A DNA stretch of 64,000 nucleotides from Gnetum montanum. Its lineage: Eukaryota > Streptophyta > Gnetopsida > Gnetales > Gnetaceae. The position numbers and the translations under genes were made by a program. This document shows positions 1 to 11,189 of this stretch, piece by piece (position 1 is the stretch's first letter; each line of letters begins with the position of its first letter). The stretch lies in assembly GCA_015680685.1 (NCBI GenBank), contig MNCI01001040.1, positions 468,279 through 532,278 of the forward strand. The letters run 5' to 3'. The notes below the pieces were generated by a model. It was not told the DNA's origin. It did not search any database and saw only the letters and a list, made by a program, of their open reading frames with translations.

Positions 1-3
1 GGG

Positions 4-30
<27 letters not shown>
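1..30. other. Poly-G run, probable sequencing or assembly artefact
   Basis: Thirty consecutive G open the window and stop abruptly at ordinary sequence. No biological context explains them. Two-colour sequencing chemistries are known to give spurious poly-G at read ends, so an artefact is the simplest reading (inference). Confidence 0.7.
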
Positions 31-34
<4 letters not shown>

Positions 35-480
35 ATAGTTGGGTGAGAGTATAGTCACTTACACTTAGCCAAAATTTCCAACTTTTCATCACCCAATCAA
101 TGACTTAGTCAATTTCACTTCCCAAGCCCAACTGGCCTTTCCCAAGTAGATGCGCTTGACACACCATGATCCGTGAAGACCTAAAACTAGCACCCATGAC
201 CTGCTGAGGCCTAAAATTGGCACCTATGGCCTACCAAGGCCTAAACTAACACACACACATGCTTAATCTTCTCTACAATTCCTATTGCATACTAAGGCAA
301 ATTTTCATTACATTACTTTTTATTCATTAGTGCATATTAACCTGGTTACGACAGGTGTTGCTTGACATTTTTTGGTTTGTTTTGCAAGATTACAACATGG
401 ACATGCCTGGGTAGCTTCTCTCTCCTCTGGTCCTTATAGAACCTCATGGCAATATCAAGCAATGCATCGATCCACATTTC
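31..480 (+). repeat. PR-RT spacer of F with AAACTAGCA-type repeats
   Basis: Three short units of the form 'ggcctaaaactagcac' lie at about 180-250, separated by roughly 28 bases. The same unit is found in the PR-RT spacer of element C (46.6-47.05 kb and 52.05-52.17 kb) and after its pol (60.35-60.6 kb). No coding sequence is visible here. Their function is unknown. Confidence 0.6.
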
Positions 481-1560
481 TTATACCTTGAGCCTACAAC
501 TTATGTTGAATACATAGCATCTATATAGACACCACTAGATTGGCACAACCATCTAGTTAAGGCTCAAAATCTAGAGGCAAGGGATGTCGCAAAGGATCTG
601 CCCATTGAGATCCCCATAACAACACCTAACAATGAGGTGAAAACACTAAAGCTAAGTTCTTCACTAGATCCCAACATGTCCAAAACACCAATAAGGTGCT
701 AAATGACAACATTAAGGTGTTTGCATAGTCATATGAGGACATGTCAGGCTTAGACCCTTGGCTCATCTAGCATAACATCATCCTTAATCCCTACATTAAG
801 CCAATAAAATAAAAGGCACACAAGTTAGGCCTAAGTTGGCATTGGTAGTCCATGATAAAATCACCAAGCTTTACAAAGTTGGTTTCATCTAGGCAATTAA
901 CTATACAAACTAGGTCTCCAACATCATAGTTATGCCTAAGAAAAATGAAAGCATACACATTTGCATAGACTTCTGGGACCTTAACAATGTAACCATAAAA
1001 GACAACTTCCCATTGCCCAATATTGATCAACTGATCAATACCATGACTAGTCATGCCTTGTCATCCTTCATGGATAGGTTCTCAAGCTATGACCAGATTT
1101 GAATCAACCCTAAGCACCAACTCAGCATGACCTTTATGACCCCCTAAGTTACATTTTGTTACACCATAATGCCCTTTAGACTCAAGAACACAGGAGCAAC
1201 TTATCAGCACACAATGACATACATCTTCAATGATTACATGTTAAGCTTGCTTAATGATTACATTGATGACATAGCAATTAAGTCCAAAGCAACCCATAAC
1301 CATGCAAATTATTTGGACATAGTACTTAAATGTTACTTAAAACACAAACTTAGGTTGAACCCTAAGAAGTATGTTTTCAACATCAAAATGGGTCGCATGC
1401 TTAGTTTTGTAGTATCTAAAGTAGGAATACACATAGACCCTGATAAGGTTAAGATCATAACTAACGTAGCACCTTTGGCTAACCTTAAGGAGCTACAAGG
1501 GTTACAAGATAGATTGAAATTCATACATAGGTTTATTGCACAGTTAACCAACAAGTCATA
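480..1560 (+). pseudogene. F reverse transcriptase (Gypsy RT), broken
   Basis: The best-preserved part is 1169-1558: a conserved block 'MPFRLKNTGATYQ' is followed by 'LNDYIDDIAIKSK', which holds the RT catalytic YIDD (intact), then the thumb segment leading to 'ELQGLQDRLKFIHRF'. The upstream fingers and palm (about 800-1165) are recognisable by comparison with C at 57.27-57.65 kb, but stops interrupt every few codons (for example TAG and TAA where CAG or CAA would be expected). The protein would have copied element RNA into DNA; this copy cannot. Confidence 0.8.
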
Positions 1561-2655
1561 GCCAATGCAACATTTGCTCAAGAAAGGGATCCACTTTGAG
1601 TGGATAGCTCAATGCCAATAGGCATTTGACAACCCAAAAAAAGAGCTAGCTCAACTTCCTATGGTTCACCCTCCACAAGGAAATAAAACCTTTTACATCT
1701 ACCTTGCTACTTCTAACACATCCATCACCTCTTTTCTTTTCCAAAAGAGAAATGATGGCATAGAGGTCCTAGTCTACTAATTAAGCCATGCATTAGTAGC
1801 CCACAAAGCAAAATACAACAATGTGAAAAAGTATTTCCTTACCTTAGTCTTTTCACTTAATAAGTGGAGACATTATTTTTTCTACAGTTAAGTCAACATC
1901 ATTTGCAAGAATAATGTCCTCTGACCAATTACAATGAACATCTACGAAAGTAATCATATTGCATGATGGAAAGAAATAATCATGGAGTTTCACCTACATT
2001 ATCTTGCATAAGCCTCAACCAAAGGTCAAGCTATAGCCACATAACTCATGACTTTTCCTATCAATGATTAAGCAACTATAGATCTAGAATTCCTAGATGA
2101 GCTTGTCAGTAGCATTAGTCAAGTGCCTAATAACTTTGAGGCACTCTTGCATTTTGATAGGGCTTCAACCTCTCAAGGGGATAGTGTCGTTTTCATTATC
2201 ACATTTCCCTCTAGCAAGATCTAACCCTTTGCATTCCTATGCACTAACAACATGGCAAAGTACGAGGTCTCCTCCAAGGTGTCTTTGTAGCACATGACTT
2301 AGGGATTTTACACCTAGCAATTTGAGGTGATTCACAATTAATGGTTAACCAAGTAACAAAGGTTTATACTAGTAAGGTTCAACATTTACAACCTTACTGT
2401 GACCTAATAAAGCACTTGCTTAAACAGTTTGCAACAACAGATGTCCAATACATTCCTCATAACGAGAATGTCATAGCTGACACCTTAGCAACATTAGCCT
2501 TAAGCATCACACTAGACATGTTTCATGCATTGCCCACCTTAGTGGTGGATTGCACTATGCCTATCATGAAAATAACTAATGTTGCATCCATAGCCACAAT
2601 TAGCACAACACACACAAAAGAGTGGTACAACGACATTAAATCATACCTTCTATAG
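1561..2655 (+). pseudogene. F RNase H and second (archaeal-type) RNase H, broken
   Basis: 1561-1900 encodes the RT-linked RNase H, with the block before 'ALVAHKAKYNNVKKYFLTL' mirroring C at 57.98-58.32 kb. 2210-2655 encodes the second RNase H: 'NNMAKYE' followed by the segment 2341-2652, with residues such as 'YTSKVQHLQPYCDLIKHLLK' and 'ADTLATLALS'. Two RNase H domains in one pol mark the Tat lineage (Ogre and relatives) among plant Gypsy elements. Stop codons are frequent; both domains are dead. Confidence 0.65.
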
Positions 2656-2727
2656 GATGAGCCTCCACACCACTTAACTACCACTCAAAAATATGTAGTG
2701 CATAAATGATTGTGGTAATACGTCATC

Positions 2728-3467
2728 ATGGGTGATAACACCTTGTGTCGTAGAGCCTACGATGACATACTATTAACTTACATGAGCAATAGTGAAGCAC
2801 AAACAATTATTGAGCAAGTCCATGAGGGACTATGTGAAGGTCATATAGCACCCAAAGTAATGGCAGTGAAAATTAGACAATTAGGCTATTATTGGCCTTA
2901 CATGGAGCATGATTGCATTTCTAAAGTCAAAACGTACAACATGTGTCAATAGCATGGCAAATTAATGCATGTGCCACCAATCGAATTGTACATAATGCAA
3001 ATCATGTGGCCATTCCAATGTTGGGGCTTGGATATCATTGGACTTATAACGCCTAAGTCCTCCACAAGCCATAGCTTCATCATAACTACAACTAAGTATT
3101 TTACCAAGTGGGTTGACGCTATTTCCCTTATGAAGACAACATCCCAACAAGTTTTCAAATTTGTGCTTGATAACATAGTGATCCATTTTGGCTTACCCAT
3201 GACCATAGTCATAGACAACAGGCCATAATTTAGTAGTGCTAAAACCAAAGCCTTTTGTGAGCACCTTGGCATTAAACATTCCTTCTCATCATCGTATTAC
3301 CCCTAGGTGAATGGCCAAGTGGAGGCTACAAACAAAGTCATCGTCAACCTTCTAAAGAAGATGTTGAGCAATAGCAAATAATGATGGCATAACGAATTAG
3401 TCTACACACTCTGAGCCTACTACACTACATGATGAATAGTAACAAAAAAGACACCTTATATTCTTGT
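2728..3467 (+). pseudogene. F integrase (zinc finger and core), broken
   Basis: 2728-2950 carries the N-terminal zinc-binding region ('EQVHEGLCEGHIAPK' to 'VKTYNMCQ'). 2965-3228 carries the start of the rve core: 'WGLDIIGLITPKSS' contains the first catalytic Asp, and 'GLPMTIVIDNRP' the second Asp region, still Asp here. The frame then meets stops and ends at the single N at 3468, where the assembly inverts. The continuation lies on the opposite strand in 3469-4123. Confidence 0.75.
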
Positions 3468-3468
3468 N

Positions 3469-4123
3469 CAAATGCTATTGTGCCAGTTTAATGTCATGAC
3501 CCAAGAACAAATGCTATGATAGTTTAACATCATGGTAGATGAGAGGATGTTTTTGTGCCAGTTTATAGTCCTAGTAGACTTTCTATGCCAATTTATAGTT
3601 ATAGAAGACTTTCTGCACTAGTTTATAGTCATAGCAGACTTCTTGTGCTAATTTACAGTTGTAGTAGACTTGTGCTTACCTTGCTTTATTGAGATGCAGC
3701 GCTACATGTTAGGCATAGTATGGATTTAGGTACGAATGATTTATTGGATTGGAAAACTCATTACTGTGTTTATCAGCAAGCTTGAATGCTCTATTGTCAT
3801 AGACCTTAGTGCCCAAGAAAGGCCCTTCCTAGTTGGTTGAGAATTTGTCTATGGGTTTGTGAATGACCTTGAGGACTAGGTCCCCTTTCTTGATTGGGCA
3901 TTGATGTTGGTTGTGATGGTGCTTTTGCCATTGCTTTTCTTGGTACCATTCAATGTGACCAAGTGTCTGCATGCACTCCTCCTCTATTATTCTGATCTTC
4001 ATCAATGAAGTTTGAGAGGATTACCCAGAGTGATGAAACCTACAATTCAAGGGGAAAAATTACTTCAGATCCATAGACAAGAATATAAGGTGTCTTTTTT
4101 GTTACTATTCATCATGTAGTGTA
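3469..4123 (-). other. Inverted block: F integrase tail and pol-LTR spacer in wrong orientation
   Basis: This 655-base block lies between single Ns at 3468 and 4124. Its right end (4077-4123) is the exact reverse complement of the 47 bases before the first N (3421-3467). Reading the block on the minus strand continues the integrase C-terminus (matching C at about 60.0-60.33 kb) and then the pol-LTR spacer with repeats such as 'tgccagtttatagt', the complement of C's 'actataaactggca' units. It is therefore a misoriented contig and not a biological inversion. Confidence 0.85.
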
Positions 4124-4124
4124 N

Positions 4125-5400
4125 ACATTATGGCCCCCTCCCATTTTGTTGATTTTTTCAGGCTCTTTCCATTTCTCAAGATCTCGAGCACCTGTAGCAT
4201 CATGACCCCCCACCATTTTTCTATTTTTATTGACTTCTGTCATCTTTATGGGTTCTCAAGCACCTACAGCATCATCACTTCCCATCATTTTTCTAGTTTT
4301 TGAGCACTTCCCATGAGTGTAGCCTTTCGAGCATTTGTAGCATTTTCTACCCTTAACATTTTATTTGCATTGTGTGTTTTGTGGTTTTCTTATCTTCTTG
4401 GAGTTTTTTTTGTAAGACGAAACCCCAAGGTGATCATGCAAATCTGCATCTCATCATAGCAACAAGTTACTACATTGCTCTGACATGCACGATTGGACTA
4501 GTTGGGCCTCTCAAGAGTGCACATCCCTACCATCCTTGTTACAGTGTACTCACATCCAATCCTATGCATTCATACCCTTTGCATTACCCTACATAATCAA
4601 AACTACAAATCCCTCTAAAGCATACATGTCATAACCACATGGCATCCTCTATGAGCCAAATCATAGAACCCAAGGCAAACATAACATAAGTTGTCCTGTG
4701 GGAAGCCTCTATTGGCTAAGCCTAGGAAAATGTAACATAAGTCATCCTAGGGACGAAACACTAGTCCCATAGATGCAATGTGATTTCATGAGCATCAAAG
4801 TAAAGCCCATCCAATGGCACACAGTCCACTCGATGGAAAGCATTTTGCAGTTAGCAATTAGCATTGTGTAGAACCCAAAGAAGATTCATATCATGGAAAA
4901 GCAAAAATAAAGAAAAGAAAGAAAGAGAAAATGGAGAAAATCACATCCAAAAGCACTCTATGTGTGCTACAATTTCACAACTGTTCAAGCTCTAAATCCA
5001 GCTCAACTCTCTCATAAGCACTTCGATAAGAGGCCAACATTTTCAGAGGCAAGCAACCCTAATGCCATGATCACCATCAACCATGGTAACTCTGCATCCT
5101 GCATCTCAACACCTTGTTTGCACCTTATCTCCCTTGCTATCCCTAGCACATTGCCTACATCCGTTAACCCTAGCATACCACTATCCATAGCATTCTTGAG
5201 CATGGTGAAATGACAATTTACCATGTATGGAAGAGTGAAGTTGATGCCAAGCCTACTATAATGTTTAGTTGTTCTTATTGACATCTCTTGGGCCATCCCT
5301 CCAGACATCAACAAAGAGGAACCAATGAAACACAACCAAATTTGGGCTATGGCATCTCAATTACAAATTTTCCTAAGTTTTAGAACAATGCCACTTTCTA
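4125..5400. other. Non-coding 3' part of F, no gene seen
   Basis: AT-rich sequence between the pol end and the recognisable LTR repeats. It contains repeated phrases such as 'gagcacctgtagcatcatgac' (about 4186-4210 and 4256-4280). The short open frames here show no conserved domain. It is probably pol-LTR spacer plus the start of the 3' LTR; the exact LTR start could not be placed. Confidence 0.45.
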
Positions 5401-6440
5401 CAAATTTTTCTAAGTGCTAAGACTATGCTCTCCACTACACCAGAACATAGTCAACCTAGTGAAGAGCATAGTTAGCCCCAAAGATAGATTTTGTGCAATT
5501 TTGTCTAAGTGTTAGTGTGAAGTAAGAAGCTGCAAATTTTTCCTAAGTGTTGGGACTACACTTTCCATTTTACAAAAGCGTAGTTAGTTTAGTAGAGAGT
5601 GTAGTCAACACCAAAGGCTAGTTTTGCAAATTTTCCTAAGTGTCAAGCTAGCAGTTGTAGAGCCTGGTGGGCATGGAATAAATAGTTTGGCAAAGACTAT
5701 GCTCTCCACTACATTGGAGCATAGTCAAGCCTAATTGAAATGGAAGAAATAGTTTGGAAAATTTTTTAAGTGCTGAGACTATGCTCTCCACTACTTAGGA
5801 GCATAGTCAAGCGTAGTCAGTGCTAAAGGCTTATTTTTTTTGCAATTTTTCTAACTATTAAGGCTATGCTCTCTACTACACTGGAGTGTAGTCAAGAATA
5901 ATCAACTAGAAGCCTAATTTCTGTAGAAATTTCTCTAAGTGCTTAGACTATGCTCAACCCCAATTGGGAGCATAGTCAACCTCCATTGGAGCATAGTCAA
6001 CACAGGGCCTAGAATTTTTCTAAGTCTAGGAATATGCTCTCCACTAGTCCATAGCATAGTCAAGCATATATAGCCAAAAGACCTCTAGAGGCTTCCACAA
6101 TGTAGCATTAGCATTCACATTAGCTCCAACACACCTTTGGCAAGTAGCATGCATCTTTTGGGTATCCCCCTTGTCCCAAAATTGTAACTATGCTTAACAT
6201 CACTCAAGACTGTGGACAACGTAGTCCCAGAGCATAGTCCTCAAACTTGCATTTTTTGCATTGTTGATAGGTACATTGTGGTCTTTTTGACACACAAACA
6301 TGTAGTTGGTAGTGTAATCACAATCTAGCAGTCTCACAGAATCCATTGGAGCACACCAAAGCATAACACCATTTACTTCAGTGGAGAGCATAGTTGGATG
6401 CAGTGTAGTCAAAACCATTCCACTACCACATGGCAACTGA
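5400..6440 (+). repeat. Array of short hairpins in the U3 region of the F 3' LTR
   Basis: Imperfect inverted repeats recur through this kilobase. The clearest has arms GACTATGCTC (5695-5704) and GAGCATAGTC (5717-5726) around a 12-base loop; close variants lie near 5420-5452, 5776-5812, 5866-5893, 5946-5999 and 6030-6062. Units are separated by AT-rich phrases ending in 'ttttctaagtg'. The LTR of element C has analogous but different hairpins (TGCTACGCTACA), so a hairpin-rich U3 seems characteristic of the family. Confidence 0.65.
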
Positions 6441-6466
6441 TCTACATTTTGTGCTAACCCTAGCCC

Positions 6467-6474
6467 TATAAATA
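6467..6474 (+). promoter_or_regulatory. TATA box of the F LTR
   Basis: TATAAATA within 'ccctataaatacccc'. The 3' LTR of element C has the same core at 62595-62602 in 'catataaataccccg', which supports this as the conserved LTR core promoter of the family. Confidence 0.65.
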
Positions 6475-7123
6475 CCCCTATCCTCTATGTTTTAGGGGTT
6501 AGCAAATTTGAAGCAAGGTTTCCATTTTGGCATTTGACATTCCTGAAGTGTGTTTGGCATTTGAGCAAGGGAGGGCATTCGCACACCACTGCAGTCCACC
6601 ATAGTCCATTTCACCCCACAACAACCAACCTAGCAAGTACAAAAACTATAGCAGAATGTCTATCCTCATGGCCAAACACCTCAAGACTGTGACTACACTA
6701 TCTACTGCACCTATTGTACACCACATACCTTTCTCACCCCATTTAAAGTTATCTATCCTCAATCCCATTTAGGGTGGTGCTGCTTTCTCTCTTGCTCTCC
6801 TCCTGTGCATTTTTTAGCATTTTATTATCATTCTGGAATTTTACTTACATTTTTTGCAATTTTTGCATGTAACCTCATGTTAACACCTTTGTTTTCAGTG
6901 GTAACCCTTAACTATGCTCACCATCGTTGACATCGTGAACACCATGCAAACACTTAGCACTATTATGGCATTGCATTTTGTAAGTTCCCATTCAATTGAT
7001 AAGACCATTTTGTGCACCCCAGTCTCCACCTCCAATAGGCCCTCATGTGGATGTAAGGTCAAAGCTATGCACCCATGAACCTCATGGTGTTTCCATTCCA
7101 ACCATTAATGTTTTTGGTCGCTA

Positions 7124-7760
7124 CAAAGCCAAAGTTTGTTAAGAGGCTGCAATTTAAGAATAAGCCTCAAAATTTTGTAAAAAAGCCACCTAAATGTTGG
7201 AGTTGTGATAAAGTTGGTCATATAAAGAAAGATTGTAAAGCCCATTTGAAAAAGGGTAAAGAGAGTAATGCATCAAAAAGTGATAAAGCGCCTCCTACTC
7301 AAGAGGGAAATTTGTATGTTGTCTCATCTTCTAATAATGTTAATACATATTCATGATATGTGAACTTAGGTGCATCTCATCACAACACTTCACATGTTGA
7401 TTAGTTTAGTGAGTATACATCATCTGATCTCAGAATGATAAGATTGGGTAATGATGGTTTATGCAAAGTTATAGGTTATTAAAAGGTAAAGATTTAGTTT
7501 AAAAATTGAATAGTTAAATTGATTCCCAATGTACATCATGTTCCAACACTTACTAAAAATATTTTGTCTATAAGTGAATTGGATGATGCAGGACTAACTA
7601 TTACATTTGAAGGTAGAAAATGTTTACTACTACATGGTTCATCTCTTTTGGCTTCTAGAATTAAAATAGACAAGTTGTATAAATTTGAAGCTAAGACATT
7701 AAAGGAGAAACTAAGTGCATTTAAAGTTATTCATTTAAATTCAAGCATTGATTTGTAACA
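7124..7760 (+). pseudogene. G gag C-terminus with CCHC zinc knuckle, and protease, broken
   Basis: The frame shows a retroviral-type zinc knuckle, 'CWSCDKVGHIKKDC' (C-x2-C-x4-H-x4-C), in a Lys-rich context, typical of Copia gag. After an in-frame stop at about 7357 comes a protease region in which the active-site block reads 'VNLGASHHN', so the usual catalytic Asp position reads Asn. The later part (7519-7755) keeps the protease C-terminal pattern 'VPTLTKNILSISELDDAGL'. Several stops interrupt it. Confidence 0.75.
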
Positions 7761-7767
7761 TAAAATA

Positions 7768-8947
7768 ATGGGATATCTTGGTGAAAAAAGACTTAAGAAA
7801 CTTTACAAGCAAGGTAAATTTAAGCTTTCAAAAGATTCCTTGGATTTCTATCATCATTATCTACATGGTAAACAAAGGCATCACAGTTTTCAAAGAAGTA
7901 ATGCTAAATCTCTTCAGATATTAGAACAAATACATAGTGATGTATGTGAACCAGTTAAAGATATTAAAACAAGTTCTCTTAGATGTGTTATGTATTATGC
8001 TTATTTTACTAATGATTATTCTAGAAAGAGCTAGATCTATTTATTAAAACATAAGTTTGAAGTATTTGAAAAATTCATAGAATTCAAAGCTCTTGTTGAG
8101 AGTTATTCAGGAAAGAACATCAAAATTCTAAGAACTAACAATGGTGGTGAGTTTTTCTCAAATGAATTTAATGTTTTTTTGTAAAGAACATGGCATTCAA
8201 AGGCAAAATACTATGCCATGGACTCCTAAACAAAATGGAGTTGCAAAGCACTTCAATCAAACATTGATGAAACATGCTAGATGTATGCTTAGTGAGTCTA
8301 ATCTTGACAAGTGTTTCTACGATGAAGCAATAGTGACTACATGTTATCTTATCAATAAATCTCATTCATTAGAACTTGGTGGAAAAATTCCAAAAGAAGT
8401 TTGGAGTGGCAGATCTATTAATTTAAATTATTTCAAGATTTTTTATTATGACACCTATGTACATGTTCCAAAATCTAATAGATCCAAATTAGACTTTCAG
8501 TGTGTCAAATATATTTTTCTTGGCTATGAACATGGTGTCAAAGCTTATGAGTTGTATAACCCACAAACTAAAAGGATTATTTATAGTCCAAATGTTATCT
8601 TTAGAGAAAAATGTGAATATATGAAGGAGGAATCTTCTAATACTGAAACTCCTTCAAATGATGTAGCTCCTATTTATGTGCCTGATGAAATTAATAATGA
8701 AATTTTTAAGAGTCATCCTTCCTTAGTTGGGGATATTGCCTCTAGCGAACAAGATGGTGAGAGCATGGTAAACAAGGAGGAACAACATGAAGAGGGAGAA
8801 AATACTTTGAGTGAAGATGAGCTATTAAGATGTTTAACATGTATAAGAAAGTTACCCTCACATCTAGAAGAATATGTCCTATTTATTAAAAATAATGACA
8901 CATCAACATATGATGAGGCATGTTCATCTATGAAAAATTCAAAGTGA
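7768..8947 (+). pseudogene. G integrase (pre-integrase, core, C-terminus), broken
   Basis: 7768-8030 covers the pre-integrase zinc region and the first part of the core ('LQILEQIHSDVCEPVK' with the first Asp). After a stop at 8032, the second core block reads 'ILRTNNGGEFFSNEF', where the second catalytic Asp is replaced by Asn. A one-base shift near 8160 moves to the frame of 8141-8944, which holds 'TPKQNGVAKHFNQTLM' (the catalytic Glu position reads Lys or is displaced) and the C-terminal 'KYIFLGYEHGVKAYELYNPQ' block. The chemistry is DNA strand transfer; this copy is inactive. Confidence 0.8.
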
Positions 8948-9620
8948 AAATAGGCAATGGATGCTGAAATGTCATCAATTCACAAAAATAAAACTTGGAA
9001 ATTAACTAAACTTCCATCAACGAGAAAACCCATTGGAAATAAATAGGTGTATAGAATAAAATCTTGGAATTAATACAAAGCACGACTTGTAGCTGAAGGA
9101 TTTTATTAGAGCAAGGGAATTGATTATGATGAAATCTTCTCTCCAATAGTAAAATTAACATCCATAAGATCATTGTTGGCTATCACAATTGTTTATGAAC
9201 TTGAACAAATGGATGTGAGAATAGCATTCCTCAATGGTGATCTTGAAGAAGAAATATATATGATTCAACCTAAAGGATATGAAATTAAAAAGAATATGGT
9301 GTGTCAATTATTAAAATCACTATATGGGCTCAAATAAGCACCAAGGATGTGGAATAAAAAATTTAATGACCCCATGATAAATTTTAGCTTCGTTAGAAGG
9401 GTTGAAGACTCTTGTATGTATGTTAAAAATACAAGTGACAAATATATTATGTTGCTACTATATGCCAATGACATGTTAATAGCATGTAATAACATACATG
9501 ATATTCAGGAGTTAAAACTCCATCTGTCTTCTTAATTTAAGATGAAGGATCTTGGTGACCCACAAAAAAAAAAATTGGCATGGAAATTAAAAGGGAAAAG
9601 GTTAATAAAAAGCTTTGGCT
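8948..9620 (+). pseudogene. G reverse transcriptase (Copia RT), broken
   Basis: The order of blocks is Copia RT: 'AMDAEMSSIHKNKTWKL', 'KARLVAEGFY', 'GIDYDEIFSPIVKLTSIRSLLA', 'QMDVRIAFLNGDLEEEIYM', 'LLKSLYGLK', then 'LLLYANDMLIAC'. The last block is the catalytic motif, in which the first Asp reads Asn (AAT), so the enzyme would be dead even without the stops. A homopolymer of A near 9565-9573 shifts the frame before the thumb. Confidence 0.85.
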
Positions 9621-10420
9621 TGGACAATCTACATATGTTGAAAGTATTTTAAAAAGATTTAATATGCATGATTGCAAACCTGTGACTACACCTTATGAAA
9701 GTAGTATTAAACCCTCAGTTGAACAATGCCCAAAGACAAGTGAAGAAAAAGAGCTCATGGTTAAAATTCCATATGCTAGTGTTATCAGCAGTTTAATGTA
9801 TGCAATGGTCTCTGCTAGACCTAATATTTCTTACATTGTTGGAAAACTTAGCAGGTACATATCTAATCTAGGAAAACAACATTAAATTGTGGTGAAGCAA
9901 GTCTTACAATATCTTTGTGGTACTTCAAATTATGGGATCTATTATAAAAATGATTGCAATGGACTTCATGGCTTCATTGATGCAAATTGAGGTGGTGATA
10001 TTGATAGTAGTAAATCTACTAGTGGATATGTGTTTAATCTTTTTGGTGGTGTTGTTTCTTGAAAAAGTCAGAAACAATCTTGTGTTTCTCAATCTACCAC
10101 TAAAGCTAAATATGTTGCTACTAACTTAACATGCTAAGAGGCTATATGGCTCCAAAGGCTAATAGCTAAACTTGGCATCACTTAGACTCAGATATTGGTT
10201 GTGATAGTCAAAGTGCCATAAGCATATCCAAGAATCCAACCTTTCATTTCTAAAAGAAGCACATTAAAATACAATATCACTATATACATAAGGAAATTAA
10301 AAAGCAAAGGATTCTTCTAAATAAAATTTCAACTAAATAAAATCTTGTAGATGTACGCACCAAATCAACTCCTGCTAAAAATTTTCTCTAGTGTTGATCA
10401 ACATTTGGTCCTCTTCTGAC
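9580..10420 (+). pseudogene. G RT thumb and Copia RNase H, broken
   Basis: 9580-9882 encodes the RT tail ('YVESILKRFNMHDCKPVTTP', 'PYASVISSLMYAMVSARPNI'). RNase H follows in the same general direction with stops: 'LHGFIDANXGGDIDSSKSTS' (about 9965-10020) and 'QSTTKAKYVATN' (about 10090-10125). The open frame 9917-10129 in another phase is a shadow of this. Confidence 0.75.
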
Positions 10421-10462
10421 CTAATTTTCTAAAAATTGTTTGGATTATTCTTTAAAGCAACT

Positions 10463-10842
10463 TTACCTTCAAGAGGGAGAATTGTAAGGGTGGATGAAGG
10501 CAAATCTGCCTTGATCTCTTCAAACATTTCTACCCTGCCTTATTATATTTTTATTTATGTCTATGTTATAATTGGTTCTGTACCTATCCCCAACCAAAAT
10601 AAACTACCTTATCCTTTTTTTTAATTTTAGGTTCCATGACAATATATAAGGAACTCAAAAGGAGCATCCAAAGAACCACATTTTTTTAAGCATAAGCTTG
10701 AAAGTCATCTTCCTTCCTTTGTAAATTCTCCTTAAGCTTCAATCCTCCAAAGCTATGTTGCTAATGATCTAAGAGCTAATTTTTTGCTAGGGTTTTTCAC
10801 CTTGAAGGTTTTACCCAAGGTAACTTTGTTAGCCTCTAAGGA
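10463..10842 (+). repeat. Purine tract and probable 3' LTR of G (truncated)
   Basis: 'aagagggagaattgtaaggg' looks like a polypurine tract followed by an LTR start (TGTAAGGGTGG at about 10474). The following 370 bases are non-coding and end at the start of the E LTR at 10843. No second G LTR is in the window to confirm the limits. Confidence 0.5.
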
Positions 10843-11110
10843 TGTGCACTACTAGCCTTAGATAACAAAATAAAATAGAATAAAAATAGGGGCAAACAAA
10901 GGTAACTGAATTTTGCATTTTTTTTTATTCAACTGATAATGGCCTTTCAATAGGCAAATACATCAGCAGAAAATAGCAATTTCTATAATAGTTAACTCTT
11001 TAACTTTTGTAATGGTCAACCCTTCAACTTCTATAATAGCCAACCCTTCAATTTCTGTAATGGTTGACCCTTCAACTTCTGTAATGACTGACTCTTAAAC
11101 ACATTTAACA
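10843..11110 (-). repeat. 3' LTR of Copia element E
   Basis: The plus strand runs from TGTGCACTACTAGCC to CACATTTAACA and pairs with 24847-25153. It contains short imperfect repeats of 'cccttcaacttctgtaatgg' (about 11002-11095). The copy is about 40 bases shorter than its partner because of small indels. Confidence 0.75.
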
Positions 11111-11189
11111 TCCTCCCATAAACTAAAATCTTGCAAACTATTACTTTAATAAGAATTATTCAACATGTAGGCTTCAAGCTGCTTTCTCA

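Larger units (their letters stand above)
31..7123 (+). mobile_element. Element F: 3' portion of a degenerate Tat-like Gypsy retrotransposon
   Basis: The order is a spacer with AAACTAGCA-type repeats, then RT, RNase H, a second RNase H and integrase, then a long AT-rich 3' part ending in an LTR at 7123. The proteins match element C (57.2-60.3 kb) throughout, so F and C are one family, but F carries many more stops and is older. The LTR end at 7123 has the same terminal phrase as C's LTR ends at 41932 and 63363 (GTTTTCCA-type sequence ending CTACA). Immediately after it, Copia gag coding begins, so F sits inside element G. The 5' LTR and gag of F lie outside the window. The block 3469-4123 is inverted by the assembly. 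Confidence 0.8.
7124..10842 (+). mobile_element. Element G: Copia retrotransposon, 5' end displaced by element F
   Basis: Gag zinc knuckle, protease, integrase, RT and RNase H follow in Copia order (integrase before RT) from 7124 to about 10400, then a purine-rich tract and a probable 3' LTR. The 5' LTR and most of gag are not adjacent because F ends at 7123 within gag; the missing part should lie beyond the left window edge on the far side of F. The right end is cut by the LTR of element E at 10843. Confidence 0.8.
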
